A model generated the notes under the pieces. The model was not told the origin of the DNA. It saw nothing but the letters and a program-made list of their open reading frames with translations, and searched no databases. A stretch of DNA of 64,000 nt from Cymodocea nodosa (lineage: Eukaryota > Streptophyta > Magnoliopsida > Alismatales > Cymodoceaceae), in assembly GCA_036874045.1 (NCBI GenBank), contig CM072335.1:10560001-10624000 (forward strand), read 5' to 3'. The translations under genes were made by a program, and so were the position numbers. Shown here piece by piece: positions 47,966 through 60,644 of this stretch. Every line of letters starts with the position of its first letter. Position 1 is the first letter of the stretch.

Positions 47966-48352
47966 TTTTACATCATGGTAGGATGGTCTTTTTGTAAATC
48001 AAACACACTAAGAGACGACCCTATCATAGATAATGGTTTCCAAAATTAATGTCAAATATTGAATGACATCATGATCAAAATATGCCATTATAACGTTGGT
48101 TGATATCGAAAGAGTCGTATTCTCTTACTAAAATTTTGTAACTTCTTAACTTACAACAATTAGGGTACTAGGAAATGAGAAACGTTTAATATCTGTTGTG
48201 TCGTGATGTTTTTTTAAAAGGGTTGTATTCTTTGAAAATTAGTTGAAATAATTGGATCTTCATTGACAAACCTTAAATAATCTAATTCAACAACTTTCTA
48301 GTGTCAATTGTCATAGTTTTCGATCTTTCTGTAATGATGAATTTCATGTAGT

Positions 48353-48472
48353 GTGTGCGACCATACCAACACAAAAGCACTGGATCTCATCAGAACTCCA
48401 AAGTTAAATGTGTTTGGGCGAGAGTAGTACTAAGATGGGTGACCTCTTGGGAAGTCCTTGTGTTGCACTCTT
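48353..48472 (+). pseudogene. 5S-like copy 96, type A consensus
   Basis: Lacks the GCGCTGG and GAGTGTAG changes of copy 48, so it may show the state before the tetramer amplification. Confidence 0.9.
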
Positions 48473-48861
48473 TTTTGGATCATGATAGGATGGTCTTTTT
48501 GTAAATCAAACACACACTAAGAGACGACCCTATTATTGATAATGGTTTCCAAAATTAATGTCAAATATTGAATGACATAATGATCAAAATATGCCATTAT
48601 AACGTTGGTTGATATCGAAAGAGTCGTATTCTCTTACTAAAATTTTGTAACTTCTTAACTTACAACAATTAGGGTACTAGGAAATGAGAAACGTTTAATA
48701 TCTGTTGTGTCGTGATGTTTTTTTAAAAGGGTTGTATTCTTTGAAAATGAGTTGAAATAATTGGATCTTCATTGACAAACCTTAAATAATCTAATTCAAC
48801 AACTTCCTAGTGTCAATTATCATAGTTTTCGATCTTTCTGTAATGATGAATTTAATATTGT

Positions 48862-48981
48862 GTGTGCGACCATACCGATACAAAAACGTTGGATCTCTTT
48901 AGAACTCCATAGTTAAATGTGTTTGGGCGAGAGTAGTACTAAGATGGGTGACCTCTTGGGAAGTCCTTGTGTTGCACTCTT
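48862..48981 (+). pseudogene. 5S-like copy 97, type C/A chimera
   Basis: CCGATACAAAAACGTTGG, CTCTTTAGAAC and CCATAGTT, then A-type GATGGGTGACC. Confidence 0.88.
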
Positions 48982-49370
48982 TTTTGCATCATGGTAGGAT
49001 GGTCTTTTTGTAAATCAAACACACACTAAGAGACGACCCTATTGTTGATAATTGTTTCCAAAATTAATGTCAAATATTAAATGACATCATGATCAAAATG
49101 TGACATTATAACGTCGGTTGATATCGAAAGGGTCGTATTCTCTTACTAAAATTTTGTAACTTCTTAAATTCTAACAATTAGGGTACAAGGAAATGAGAAA
49201 CGTTTAATATCCGTTGTGTCGTGATGTTTTTTTAAAGGAGTTGTATTCTTTGAAAATGAGTTGAAATAATTGGATCTTCATTGACAAATCTGAAATAATC
49301 TAATTCAACAAGTTTCTAGTGTCAATTATCATAGTTTTCGATCTTTCTGTAATGATGAATTTCATATTGT

Positions 49371-49489
49371 GTGTGCGACCATACCAACACAAAAGCACTG
49401 GATCCCATCCAAACTCCAAAGTTAAATGTGTTTGGGCGAGAGTAGTATTAAGATGGGTGACCTCTTGAAAGTCCTTGTGTTGCACTCTT
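49371..49489 (+). pseudogene. 5S-like copy 98, type A/B chimera, one base short
   Basis: GGATCCCATCC keeps the ancestral C at position 35. CTTGAAAGTCC has lost a base. Confidence 0.88.
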
Positions 49490-49878
49490 TTTTACATCAT
49501 GGTAGGATGGTGTTTTTGTAAATCAAACACACACTAAGAGACGACCCAATTATAGATAATGGTTTCCAAAATTAATGTCAAATATTGAATGACATCATGA
49601 GCAAAATGTGCCATTATAACGTTGGTTGATATCGAAAGAGTCGTATTCTCTTACTAAAATTTTGTAACTTCTTAACTTACAACAATTAGGGTACTAGGAA
49701 ATGAGAAACGTTTAATATCTGTTGTGTCGTGATGTTTTTTTAAAAGGGTTGTATTCTTTGAAAATGAGTTGAAATAATTGGATCTTCATTGACAAACCTT
49801 AAATAATCTAATTCAACAACTTCCTAGTGTCAATTATCATAGTTTTCGATCTTTCTGTAATGATGAATTTCATGTTGT

Positions 49879-49996
49879 GTGTGCGACCATACCAACACAA
49901 AAGCCCTGGATCTCATCAGAACTTTAAAGTTAAATGTTTTGGCGAGAGTAGTACTAAGATGGGTGACCTCTTAGGAAGTCCTTGTGTTGCACTCTT
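49879..49996 (+). pseudogene. 5S-like copy 99, type A, two bases short
   Basis: AGCCCTGG, GAACTTTAAAG and a shortened ATGTTTTGGCGAG that removes two bases from the A-box region. Confidence 0.88.
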
Positions 49997-50385
49997 TTTT
50001 GCATTATGATAGGATGGTCCTTTTGTAAATCAAACACACACTAAGAGACAACCCTATTATTGATAATGGTTTCCAAAATTAATGTCAAATATTGAATGAC
50101 ATCATGATCAAAATGTGCCATTATAACGTTGGTTGATATCGAAAGAGTCGTATTCTCTTACTAAAATTTTTTAACTTCTTAACTTCCAACAATTAGGGTA
50201 CCAGGAGATGAGAAACGTTTAATATATGTTGTGTCGTGATGTTTTTTTAAAAGGGTTGTATTCTTTGAAAATGAGTTGAAATAATTGGATCTTCATTGAC
50301 AAACCTTAAATAATCTAATTCAACAACTTTCTAGTGTCAATTATCATAGTTTTCGATCTTTCTGTAATGATGAATTTCATGTTGT

Positions 50386-50505
50386 GTGTGCGACCATACC
50401 AACACAAAAGCACTGGATCTCATCAGAACTCCAAAGTTAAATGTGTTTGGGCGAAAGTAGTGCAAAGATGGGTGACCTCTTAGGAAGTCCTTATGTTGCA
50501 CTCTT
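50386..50505 (+). pseudogene. 5S-like copy 100, type A
   Basis: GGGCGAAAGTAGTGCAAAG. Confidence 0.9.
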
Positions 50506-50894
50506 TTTTGCATTATGATAGGATGGTCATTTTGTAAATCAAAAACACACTAAGAGACGACCCTATTATTGATAATGGTTTCCAAAATTAATGTCAAATA
50601 TTGAATGACATCATGATCAAAATGTGCCATTATAACGTTGGTTGATATCGAAAGAGTCGTATTCTCTTACTAAAATTTTTTAACTTCTTAACTTCCAACA
50701 ATTAGGGTACCAGGAGATGAGAAACGTTTAATATATGTTGTGTCGTGATGTTTTTTTAAAAGGGTTGTATTCTTTGAAAATGAGTTGAAATAATTGGATC
50801 TTCATTGACAAACCTTAAATAATCTAATTCAACAACTTTCTAGTGTCAATTATCATAGTTTTCGATCTTTTTCTAATGATGAATTTCATGTAGT

Positions 50895-51014
50895 GTGTGC
50901 GACCATACCAACACAAAAGCACTAGATCTCATCAGAACTCCAAAGTTAAATTTGTTTGGGCGAGAGTAGTACTAAGACGGGTGACCTCTTGGGAAGTCCT
51001 TGTGTTGCACTCTT
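50895..51014 (+). pseudogene. 5S-like copy 101, type A
   Basis: CTAGATCTCATCAG, AATTTGTTTGGG and AAGACGGGTGACC. Confidence 0.9.
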
Positions 51015-51403
51015 TTTTGCATCATGATAGGATGGTCTTTTTGTAAATCAAACACACACTAAGAGACGACCCTATTATTGATAATGGTTTCCAAAATTAA
51101 TGTCAAATATTGAATGACATCATGATCAAAATGTGCCATTATAACGTTGGTTGATATCAAACGAGTCGTATTCTCTTACTAAAATTTTGTAACTTCTTAA
51201 CTTACAACAATTAGGGTACTAGGAAATGAGAAACGTTTAATATCTGTTGTGTCGTGATGTTTTTTTAAAAGGGTTGTATTCTTTGAAAATGAGTTGAAAT
51301 AATTGGATCTTCATTGACAAACCTTAAATAATCTAATTCAACAACTTTCTAGTGTCAATTATCATAGTTTTCGATCTTTCTATAATGATGAATTTCATAT
51401 TGT

Positions 51404-51523
51404 GTGTGCGACCATACCAACACAAAAGCACTGGATCTCATCAGAACTCTAAAGTTAAATGTGTTTGGGCGAGAGTAGTACTAAGATGGGTGACCTCTTG
51501 GGAAGTCCTTGTGTTGCACTCTT
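51404..51523 (+). pseudogene. 5S-like copy 102, type A
   Basis: GAACTCTAAAG; CTATAATG upstream. Confidence 0.9.
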
Positions 51524-51912
51524 TTTTGCATTATGATAGGATGGTCCTTTTGTAAATCAAACCCACACTAAGAGACAACCCTATTATTGATAATGGTTTC
51601 CAAAATTAATGTCAAATATTGAATGACATCATGATCAAAATGTGCCATTATAACGTTGGTTGATATCGAAACAGTCGTATTCTCTTACTAAAATTTTGTA
51701 ACTTCTTAACTTACAACAATTAGGGTACCAGGAAATGAGAAACGTTTAATATCCGTTGTGTCGTGATGTTTTTTTAAAAGAGTTCTATTCTTTGAAAATG
51801 AGTTGAAATAATTAGATCTTCATTGACAAACCATAAATAATCTAATTCGACAAGTTTCTAGTGTCAATTATCATAGTTTTCGATCTTTCTGTAATGATGA
51901 ATTTCATATTGT

Positions 51913-52032
51913 GTGTGCGACCATACCAACACAAAAGCACTGGATCTCATCAGAACTCCAAAGTTAAATGTGTTTGGGCGAGAGTAGTACTAAAATGGGT
52001 GACCTCTTGGGAAGTCCTTGTGTTGCACTCTT
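51913..52032 (+). pseudogene. 5S-like copy 103, type A
   Basis: ACTAAAATGGGTGACC. Confidence 0.9.
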
Positions 52033-52421
52033 TTTTGCATCATGGTAGGATGATCTTTTTGTAAATCAAACACACACTAAGAGACGACCCTATTGTTGAT
52101 AATGGTTTCCAAAATTAATGTCAAATATTAAATGACATCATGATCAAAATGTGCCATTATAACGTTGGTTGATATCGAAAGGGTTGTATTCTCTCACTAA
52201 AATTTTGTAACTTCTTAACTTCCAACAATTAGGGTACGAGGAAATGAGAAACGTTTAATATCCATTGTGTCGTGATGTTTTTTTAAAAGAGTTGTATTCT
52301 TTGAAAATGAGTTGAAATAGTTGGATCTTCATTGACAAACCTTAAATAATCTAATTCAACAAGTTTCTAGTGTCAATTATCATAGTTTTCGATCTTTCTG
52401 TAATGATGAATTCAATATTGT

Positions 52422-52541
52422 GTGTGCGACCATACCAACACAAAAGCACTGGATCTCATCAAAACTTCAAAGTTAAATGTGTTTGGGCGAGTGTAGTACT
52501 AAGATGGGTGACCTCTTGGGAAGTCCATGTGTTGCACTCCT
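52422..52541 (+). pseudogene. 5S-like copy 104, type A
   Basis: CATCAAAACTTC, GAGTGTAG, AGTCCATGTG and GCACTCCTTTTTG. Confidence 0.9.
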
Positions 52542-52930
52542 TTTTGCATCATGGTAGGATGGTCTTTTTGTAAATCAAACACATACTAAGAGACGACCCT
52601 ATTATTGATAATGGTTTCCAAAATTAATGTCAAATATTGAATGACATCATGATCAAAATGTGCCATTATAACGTTGGTTGATATCGAAAGAGTCGTATTC
52701 TCTTACTAAGATTTTGTAACTTCTTAACTTCCAACAATTTGGGTACCAGGAAATGAGAAACGTTTAATATCTGTTGTGTCGTGATGTTTTTTTAAAAGGG
52801 TTGTATTCTTTGAAAATGAGTTGAAATAATTGGATCTTCATTGACAAACCTTAAATAATCTAATTCAACAAGTTTCTAGTGTCAATTATCATAGTTTTCG
52901 ATCTTTCTATAATGATGAATTGAATATTGT

Positions 52931-53050
52931 TTATGCAACCATATCAACACAAAAGCATTGGATCTCATCAGAACTCCAAAGTTAAATGTGTTTGGGCGAG
53001 AGTAGTACTAAGATGGGTGGCCTCTTGGGAAGTCCTTGTGTTGCACTCTT
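52931..53050 (+). pseudogene. 5S-like copy 105, diverged
   Basis: TTATGCAACCATATC start, AGCATTGG and GATGGGTGGCC. Confidence 0.88.
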
Positions 53051-53439
53051 TTTTGCATCATGGTAGGATGGTCTTTTTGTAAATCAAACACACTCTAAGA
53101 GACGACCCTATTATTGATAATGGTTTCCAAAATTAATGTCAAATATTGAATGACATCATGATCAAAATGTGCCATTATAACGTTGGTTGATATCGAAAGA
53201 GTCGTATTGTCTTACTAAAATTTTGTAACTTCTTAACTTCCAACAATTAGGGTACCAGGAAATGAGAAACGTTTAATATCTGTTGTATCGTGATGTTTTT
53301 TTAAAAGGGTTGTATTCTTTGAAAATGAGTTGAAATAATTAGATCTTCATTGACAAACCGTAAATAATCTAATTCGACAAGTTTCTAGTGTCAATTATCA
53401 TAGTTTTCGTTCTTTCTGTAACGATGAATTTCATATTGT

Positions 53440-53559
53440 GTGTGCGACCATACCAACACAAAAGCACTGGATCTCATCAGGACTCCAAAGTTAAATGTGT
53501 TTGGGTGAGAGTAGTACTAAGATGGGTGACCTCTTGGGAGGTCCTTGTGTTGCACTCCT
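53440..53559 (+). pseudogene. 5S-like copy 106, diverged
   Basis: CATCAGGACTCC, GGGTGAGAG and GGGAGGTCC. Confidence 0.88.
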
Positions 53560-53947
53560 TTTTGCATCATGGTAGGATGGTCTTTTGTAAATCAAACACA
53601 CACTAAGAGACGACCCTATTACTGATAATGGTTTCCAAAATTAATGTCAAATATTGAATGACATAATGATCAAAATGTTCTATTATAACGGTGGTTGATA
53701 TCGAAAAGTTTGTATTCTATTACTAAAATTTTGTAACATCTTAACTTACAACAATTAGAGTACGAGGAAATGAGAAACGTTTAATATCCGTTGTGTCGTG
53801 ATGTTATTTTAAGAGAGTTGTAATCATTGCAAATGAGTTGAAATAATTGAATCTTCATTTACAAACTTTAAATAATCTAATTCAACAACATTCTAGTGTG
53901 AATTATCAATGTTTTCGATCTTTATGTAATGATAAATTTAGAAATGT

Positions 53948-54067
53948 GTGTGCGACCACACCAACACAAAAGCATTGGATCTCTCCAGAACTCTAAAGTT
54001 AAATGTGTTTGGGCGAGTGTAGTACTAGGATGGGTGACCTCTTGGAAAGTCCTTGTGTTGCACTCCT
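53948..54067 (+). pseudogene. 5S-like copy 107, diverged, ancestral G81
   Basis: ACTAGGATGGGTGACC keeps the canonical plant base where almost all other copies have ACTAAGATG; also ACCACACC and CTCTCCAG. Confidence 0.88.
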
Positions 54068-54456
54068 TTTTGCATCAGGCTAGGATGGTCTTTTTGTAAA
54101 TCAAACACACATTAAGAGACGACCCTATTATTGATAATGGTTTCCAAAATTAATGTCAAATATTGAATGACATCATGATCAATATGTGCCATTATGACGT
54201 TGGTTGATATCGAAAGGGTCGTATTCTCTTACTAAAATTTTGTAACTTCTTAACTTCCAACAATTAGGGTACCAGGAAATGAGAAACGTTTAATATCCAT
54301 TGTGTCGTGATGTTTTTCTAAAATAGTTGTATTCTTTGAAAATGAGTTGAAATAATTGGATCTTCATTGACAAACCTTAAATAATCTAATTCAAGAAGTT
54401 TCTAGTGTCAATTATCAAAGTTTTCGATCTTTCTATAATGTTGAATTCAATATTTT

Positions 54457-54576
54457 TTGTGCGACCATACCAACACAAAAGTACTGGATCTCATCAGAAC
54501 TCCAAAGTTAAATGTGTTTGGGCGAGAGTAGTATTAAGAAGGGTGAGCTCTTGGGAAGTCCTTGTGTTGCACTCTT
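54457..54576 (+). pseudogene. 5S-like copy 108, diverged
   Basis: AAGTACTGG and GTATTAAGAAGGGTGAGC; CTATAATG upstream. Confidence 0.88.
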
Positions 54577-54965
54577 TTTTGCATCATGGTAGGATGGTCT
54601 TTTTGTAAATCAAACACACACTAAGAGATGACCCTATTATTGATAATGGTTTCCAAAATTAATGTCATATATTGAATGACATCATGATCAAAATGTGCCA
54701 TTATTACGTTGGTTGATATCGAAAGGGTCGTATTCTCTTACTAAAATTTTGTAACTTCTTAACTTCCATCAATTAGGGTACCAGGAAATGAGAAACGTTT
54801 AATATCCGTTTTGTCGTGATGTTATTTTAAGAGAGTTGTAATCGTTGCAAATGAGTTGAAATAATTGTATCTTCATTGACAAACCTTAAATAATCTAATT
54901 CAACAAGTTTCTAGTGTCAATTATCATAGTTTTCGATCTTTCTGTAATGATGAATTTAATATTGC

Positions 54966-55085
54966 GAGTGTGACCATACCAACACAAAAGCATTGGATCT
55001 CATTAGAACTCCAAAGATAAATGTGTTTGGGCGAGAGTAGTACTAAGATGGGTGACCTCTTGGGAAGTCATTGTGTTGCACTCGT
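54966..55085 (+). pseudogene. 5S-like copy 109, diverged
   Basis: GAGTGTGACC start, CCAAAGATAAATG and AAGTCATTG. Confidence 0.88.
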
Positions 55086-55474
55086 TTTTGCATCATGGTA
55101 GGATGGTCTTTTTGTAAATGAAACACACACTAATAGACAACCCTATTATTGATAATGGTTTCCAAAATTAATGTCAAATATTGAATGACATCATGATCAA
55201 AATGAGCCATTATAACGTTGGTTGATATCGAAAGGGTCTTATTCTCTTACTAAAATTTTGTAAATTCTTAATTTCCAATAATTAAGGTACCATGAAATGC
55301 GAAACGTTTAATATCCGTTGTGTCGTGATGTTTTTTTAAAAGAGTTGTAATCTTTGAAAATGAGTTGAAATAATGGGATCTTCATTGACATACCTTAAAT
55401 AATCTAATTCAACAAGTTTCAAGTGTCAATTCTCATAGTTTTCGATCTTTCTATAATGATGAATTCAATATTAT

Positions 55475-55594
55475 GTGTGCGACCATACCAACAAAAAAAC
55501 ACTATATCTCATTAGAACTCCAAGGTTAAATGTTTTTGGTCGAGAGTAGTATTAAGATGGGTGACCTCTTGGGAAGTCTTTGAGGTGCACTCGT
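55475..55594 (+). pseudogene. 5S-like copy 110, diverged, 3' part duplicated
   Basis: CACTATATC, AAGGTTAAATG, GGTCGAGAG and TTGAGGTGC. Its last 30 or so bases recur 82 bp downstream as part of a tandem duplication. Confidence 0.88.
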
Positions 55595-55726
55595 TTTTCC
55601 ATCATGGTAGGGAGGCCTTTTAGTAAATCAAACACTCACTAAGAGACCTCTTGGGAAGTCTTTGAGGTGCACTCGTTTTTGCATCATGGTAGGGAGGCCT
55701 TTTAGTAAATCAAACACTCACTAAGA
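55563..55726 (+). repeat. 82-bp tandem duplication across a 5S 3' end
   Basis: GACCTCTTGGGAAG through AACACTCACTAAGA occurs twice, at 55563 and 55645. The two copies differ at one base (TTTTTCCATC against TTTTTGCATC). The join sits at a shared GAC, in GTGACCTC and AGAGACGACC. Confidence 0.85.
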
Positions 55727-56065
55727 GACGACCCTGTTATTGATAATGGTTTCCAAAATTAATGTCATATATTGAATGACATAATGATCAAAATGTTCCA
55801 TTATAACGGTGGTTGATATCGAAAGGGTTGTATTCTATTACTAAAATTTTGTAACAACTTAACCTACAACAATTAGAGTACTAGGAAATGAGAAACGTTT
55901 AATATCCGTTGTGTCGTGATGTTATTTTCAGAGAGTTGTAATCGTTGCAAATGAGTTGAAATAATTGGATCTTCATTTACAAACTTTAAATAATCTAATT
56001 CAACAACTTTCTAGTGTGAATTATCAATGTTTTTGATCTTTCTATAATGATAAATTTAAAAATGT

Positions 56066-56185
56066 TTTTGCGACCATACCAACACAAAAGCATTGGATCT
56101 CATCAGAACTCCAAAGTTAAATGTGCTTGGCCGAGAGTAGTACTAAGATGGGTGACCTCTTGGGAAGTCCTTGTGTTGCACTCTT
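56066..56185 (+). pseudogene. 5S-like copy 111, diverged, ancestral C61
   Basis: ATGTGCTTGGCCGAG keeps the canonical C at position 61, lost elsewhere, but has GGCCGAG. Confidence 0.88.
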
Positions 56186-56574
56186 TTTTGCATCATGGTA
56201 GGATGATCTTTTTGTAAATCAAGCACACAGTAAGAGACGACCCTATTATTGACAATGGTTTCCAAAATTAATGTCATATATTGAACGACACAATGATCAA
56301 AATGTTCCATTATAAAGGTGGTTGATATCGAAAGGGCTGTATTCTATTACTAAAATTTTGTAACATCTTAACTTACAACAATTAGAGTACTAGGAAATGA
56401 GAAACGTTTGATATCCGTTGCGTCGTGATGTTATTTTAAGAGGGTTGTAATCATTGCAAATGAGTTGAAATAATTGGATCTTCATTTACAAACTTCAAAT
56501 AATCTAATTCAACAACTTTCTAGTGTGAATAATCAATGTTTTCGATCTTTCTATAATGATAAATTTCAAAATGT

Positions 56575-56694
56575 GTGTGCGACCATACCAACACAAAAGC
56601 ACTGGATCTCATCAGAACTTCAAAGTTAAAGGTGTTTGGGTGAGAGTAGCACTAAGATGGGTGACCTCTTGGGAAGTCCTTGTGTTGCACTCTT
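56575..56694 (+). pseudogene. 5S-like copy 112, diverged
   Basis: GAACTTCAAAG, AAAGGTG, GGGTGAGAG and GTAGCACTAAG. Confidence 0.88.
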
Positions 56695-57083
56695 TTTTGC
56701 ATCATGGTAGGATGGTCTTTTTTTAAATCAAACACACACTAAGAGACGACCGTATTATTGATAACGGTTTCCAAAATTAATGTCAAATATTAAATGACAT
56801 CATGATCAAAATGTGCCATTATAACGTTGGTTGATATCGAAAGGGTCGTATTCTCTTACTAAAATTTTGTAACTTCTTAACTTCCAACAATTAGGGTACT
56901 AGGAAATGAGAAACGTTTAATATCCGTTGTGTCGTGATGTTTTTTTAAAAGAGTTGTATTCTTTGAAAATGAGTTGAAATAATTGGATCTTCATTGACAA
57001 ACCTTAAATAATCTAATTCAACAAGTTTCTAGTGTCAATTATCATAGTTTTCGATCTTTCTATAATGATGAATTCAATATTAT

Positions 57084-57202
57084 ATGTGCGACCATATCAA
57101 CACAAAAGCACTGGATCTTAGCAGAACTCTAAAGTTAAACGTGTTTGGCGAGAGTAGTACTAAGATGGGTGACTTCTTGGGAAGTCTTTGCGTTGCGCAT
57201 CT
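57084..57202 (+). pseudogene. 5S-like copy 113, diverged, one base short
   Basis: GGATCTTAGCAG, AAACGTGTTTGGCGAG (keeps the CpG at position 57, loses one G) and GCGTTGCGCATC. Confidence 0.88.
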
Positions 57203-57591
57203 TTATGCATCATGGTAGGATGGTCTTTTTGTAAATCAAACACACACTAAGAGACGACCCTATTATTCACAATGGTTTCCAAAATTAATGTCATATATTG
57301 AATGACATAATGATCAAAATGTTCCATTATAATGGTGGTTGATATCGAAACAGTTGTATTCTATTACTAAAATTTTGTAACATCTTAACTTACAACAATT
57401 AGAGTAATAGGAAATGAGAAACGTTTAATATCCGTTGTGTCGTGATGTTATTTTAAGAGAGTTGTAATCATTGCAATTGAGTTGAAATAATTGGATCTTC
57501 ATTTACAAACTTTAAATAATCTAATTCAACAACTTTCTAGTGTGAATAATCAATGTTTTCGATCTTTCTGTTATGATAAATTTCGAAATGT

Positions 57592-57711
57592 GTGTGGGAC
57601 CATACCAACACAAAGGCACTGGATCTCGTCAGAACTCCAAAGTTAAAGGTGTTTGGGCGAGAGTAGTACTAAGATGGGTCACCTCTTGGGAAGTCCTTGT
57701 GTTGCACTCTT
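57592..57711 (+). pseudogene. 5S-like copy 114, diverged
   Basis: GTGTGGGACC start, CTCGTCAG and GATGGGTCACC. Confidence 0.88.
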
Positions 57712-58100
57712 TTTTGCATCATGTTAGGATGGTCTTTTTGTGAATCAAACATACACTAAGAGACGACCCTATTATTGATAACGGTTTCCAAAATTAATGT
57801 CATATATTGAATGACATAATCTTCAAAATGTTCCATTATAACGGTGGTTGATATCGAAAGGTTTGTATTCTATTACTAAAATTTTGTAACATCTTAACTT
57901 ACAAAAATTAGAGTACCAGGAAATGAGAAACGTTTAATATCCAATGTGTCGTGATGTTATTTTAAGAGAGTTGTAATCATTGCAAATGAGTTGAAATAAT
58001 TGAATCTTCATTTACAAACTTTAAATAATCTAATTCAACAACTTTCTAGTGTGAATTATCAATGTTTTCGATCTTTCTGTAATGATAAATTTAAAAATGT

Positions 58101-58220
58101 GTGTGGGACCAAACCAACCCAAAAGCATTGGATCTCACTAGAACTCCAAAGTTAAATGTGTTTGGGCGAGAGTAGTACTAAGATGGGTGACCTCTTGAGA
58201 AGTCCTTGCGTTGCACATCT
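58101..58220 (+). pseudogene. 5S-like copy 115, diverged
   Basis: GTGTGGGACCAAACC, CTCACTAG and TTGCGTTGCACATC. Confidence 0.88.
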
Positions 58221-58609
58221 TTATGCATCATGGTAGGATGGTCTTTTTGTAAATCAAACACACACTAAGAGACGACCCTATTATTCACAATGGTTTCCAA
58301 AATTAATGTCAAATATTGAATGACATCATGATCAAAATGTGCCATTATAACGTTGGTTGATATCGAAAGGGTCGTATTCTCTTACTAAAATTTTGTAACT
58401 TCTTAACTTCCATCAATTAGGGTACTAGGAAATGAGAAACGCTTAATATCCGTTGTGTCGTGATGTTTTTTTAAAAGAGTTGTATTCTTTGAAAATGAGT
58501 TGAAATAATTGGATCTTCAATGACAAACCTTAAATAATCAAATTCAACATGTTTCTAGTGTCAATTATCATAGTTTTCGTTCTTTCTGTAATGATGAATT
58601 TAATATTGA

Positions 58610-58729
58610 GTGTGGGACCATACCAACACAAAAGCACTAGATCTCATCTGAACTCCAAAGTTAATTGTGTTTTGGGGAGAGTAGTACTAAGACGGGTGAC
58701 CTCTTGGGAAGTCCTTGTGTTGCATTTCT
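58610..58729 (+). pseudogene. 5S-like copy 116, diverged
   Basis: CATCTGAACTCC, GTTAATTGTGTTTTGGGG and TTGCATTTC. Confidence 0.88.
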
Positions 58730-59118
58730 TTTTGCATCATGGTAGGATGGTCTTTTTGTAAATCAAACACACACTAAGAGACGACCCTATTATTGACAAT
58801 GGTTTCCAAAATTAATGTCAAATATTGAATGACATCATGATCAAAATGTGCCCTTATAACGTTGGTTGATATCGAAAGGGTCGTATTCTCTTACTAAAAT
58901 TTTGTAACTTCTTAACTTCCATAAATTAGGGTACTAGGAAATGAGAAACGTTTAATATCCGTTGTGTCGTGATGTTTTTTTAAAAGAGTTGTAATCTTTG
59001 AAAATGAGTTGAAATAATTGGATCTTCAATGACAAACCTTAAATAATCTAATTTAACATGTTTCTTGTGTCAATTATCATAGTTTTCGATCTTTCTGTAA
59101 TGATGAATTTAATATCGA

Positions 59119-59238
59119 GTGTGGGACCATACCAACACAAAAGCACTAGATCTCATCTAAACTCCAAAGTTAAATGTGTTTGGGGGAGAGTAGTACTAAG
59201 ATGGGTGATCTCTTGGGAAGTCCTTGTGTTGCACTCAT
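59119..59238 (+). pseudogene. 5S-like copy 117, diverged
   Basis: CATCTAAACTCC, TTTGGGGGAGAG and GGGTGATCTC; sister of copy 116. Confidence 0.88.
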
Positions 59239-59626
59239 TTTTGCATCATGGTAGGGAGGCCTTTTTGTAAATCAAACGCTCACTAAGAGACGACTCTATT
59301 ATTGATAATGGTTTCCAAAATTAATGTCAAATATTGAATGACATCATGATCAAAATGTTCAATTATAATGGTGGTTGATATCGAAATGGTTGTATTCTAT
59401 TACTACAATTTTGAACAACTTAACTTACAACAATTAGAGTACCAGGAAATGAGAAACGTTTAATATCCGTTGTGTCGTGATGTTATTTTAAGAGAGTTGT
59501 AATCGTTGCAAATGAGTTGAAATAATTGTATCTTCATTGACAAACCTTAAATAATATAATTCAACAACTTTCTAGTGTGAATTATCAATGTTTTCGATCT
59601 TTCTGTAATGATAAATTTAAAAATGT

Positions 59627-59746
59627 GTGTGGGACCATACCAACACGAAGGCGTTGGATCTCACCAGAACTCCAAAGTTCAATGTGTTTGGGCGAGAGTA
59701 GTACTAAGATGGGTGACCTCTTGGAAAGTCCTTGTGTTGCACTCCT
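59627..59746 (+). pseudogene. 5S-like copy 118, diverged
   Basis: CACGAAGGCGTTGG, CTCACCAG, AAAGTTCAATG and CTTGGAAAG. Confidence 0.88.
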
Positions 59747-60135
59747 TTTTGCATCATGCTAGGATGGTCTTTTTGTAAATCAAACACACATTAAGAGACG
59801 ACCCTATTATTGATAATGGTTTCCAAATTTAATGTCAAATATTGAATGACATGATGATCAAAATGTGCCATTATAACGTTGGTTGATATCGAAAGGGTCG
59901 TATTCTCTTACTAAAATTTTGTTACTTCTTAACTTCCAACAATTAGGGTACGATGAAATGCGAAACGTTTAATATCCGTTGTGTCGTGATGTTTTTTTAA
60001 AAGAGTTGTAATCTTTGAAAATGAGTTGAAATAATTGGATCTTCATTGACAAACCTTAAATAATCTAATTCAACAAGTTTCTAGCGTTAATTATCATAGT
60101 TTTCGATCTTTCTGTAATGATGAATTTCATATTGT

Positions 60136-60255
60136 GTGTGCGACCATACTAACACAAAAGCACTGGATCTCATCAAAACTCCAAAGTTAAATGTGTTTGG
60201 GCGAGAGTAGTACTAAGATGGGTGACCTCTTGCGAAGTCCTTGTGTTGCACTCAT
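60136..60255 (+). pseudogene. 5S-like copy 119, type A
   Basis: Closest to type A in this zone; CATACTAACAC and CTTGCGAAG. Confidence 0.9.
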
Positions 60256-60644
60256 TTTTGCATCATGGTAGGATGGTCTTTTTGTAAATCAAACACACAC
60301 TAAGAGACAACCCTATTATTGATAATGGTTTCCAAAATTAATGTCAAATATTGAATGACATCATGATCAAAATGTGCCATTATAACGGTGGTTGATATCG
60401 AAAAGTTTGTATTCTATTACTAAAATTTTGTAACATCTTAACCTACAACAATTAGAGTACCAGGAAATGAGAAATGTTTAATATCCGTTGTGTCGTGATG
60501 TTATTTTAAGAGAGTTGTAATCATTGCAAATGAGTTGAAATAATTGAATCTTCATTTACAAACTTTAAATAATCTAATTCAACAAGTTTATAGTGTGAAT
60601 TATCAAAAATTTTGATCTTTCTGTAATGACAAATTTAGAAATGT

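Larger units (their letters stand above)
46828..48861 (+). repeat. Segmental copy of 21.9-24.4 kb
   Basis: 5S start 46828 matches 21915 (24,913 bp). Starts 47337, 47846 and 48353 match 22933, 23442 and 23949 at 24,404 bp. The 509-bp difference is the extra duplicated unit at 22424, so that duplication is absent from this copy. Confidence 0.8.
48862..52930 (+). repeat. Irregular single units
   Basis: Eight units without an obvious higher-order period. Several are chimeras of the types: 48862 has a C-type 5' half with an A-type 3' half, and 49371 an A-type start with a B-type middle. Small length changes appear inside the 5S segments at 49371 and 49879. Confidence 0.7.
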
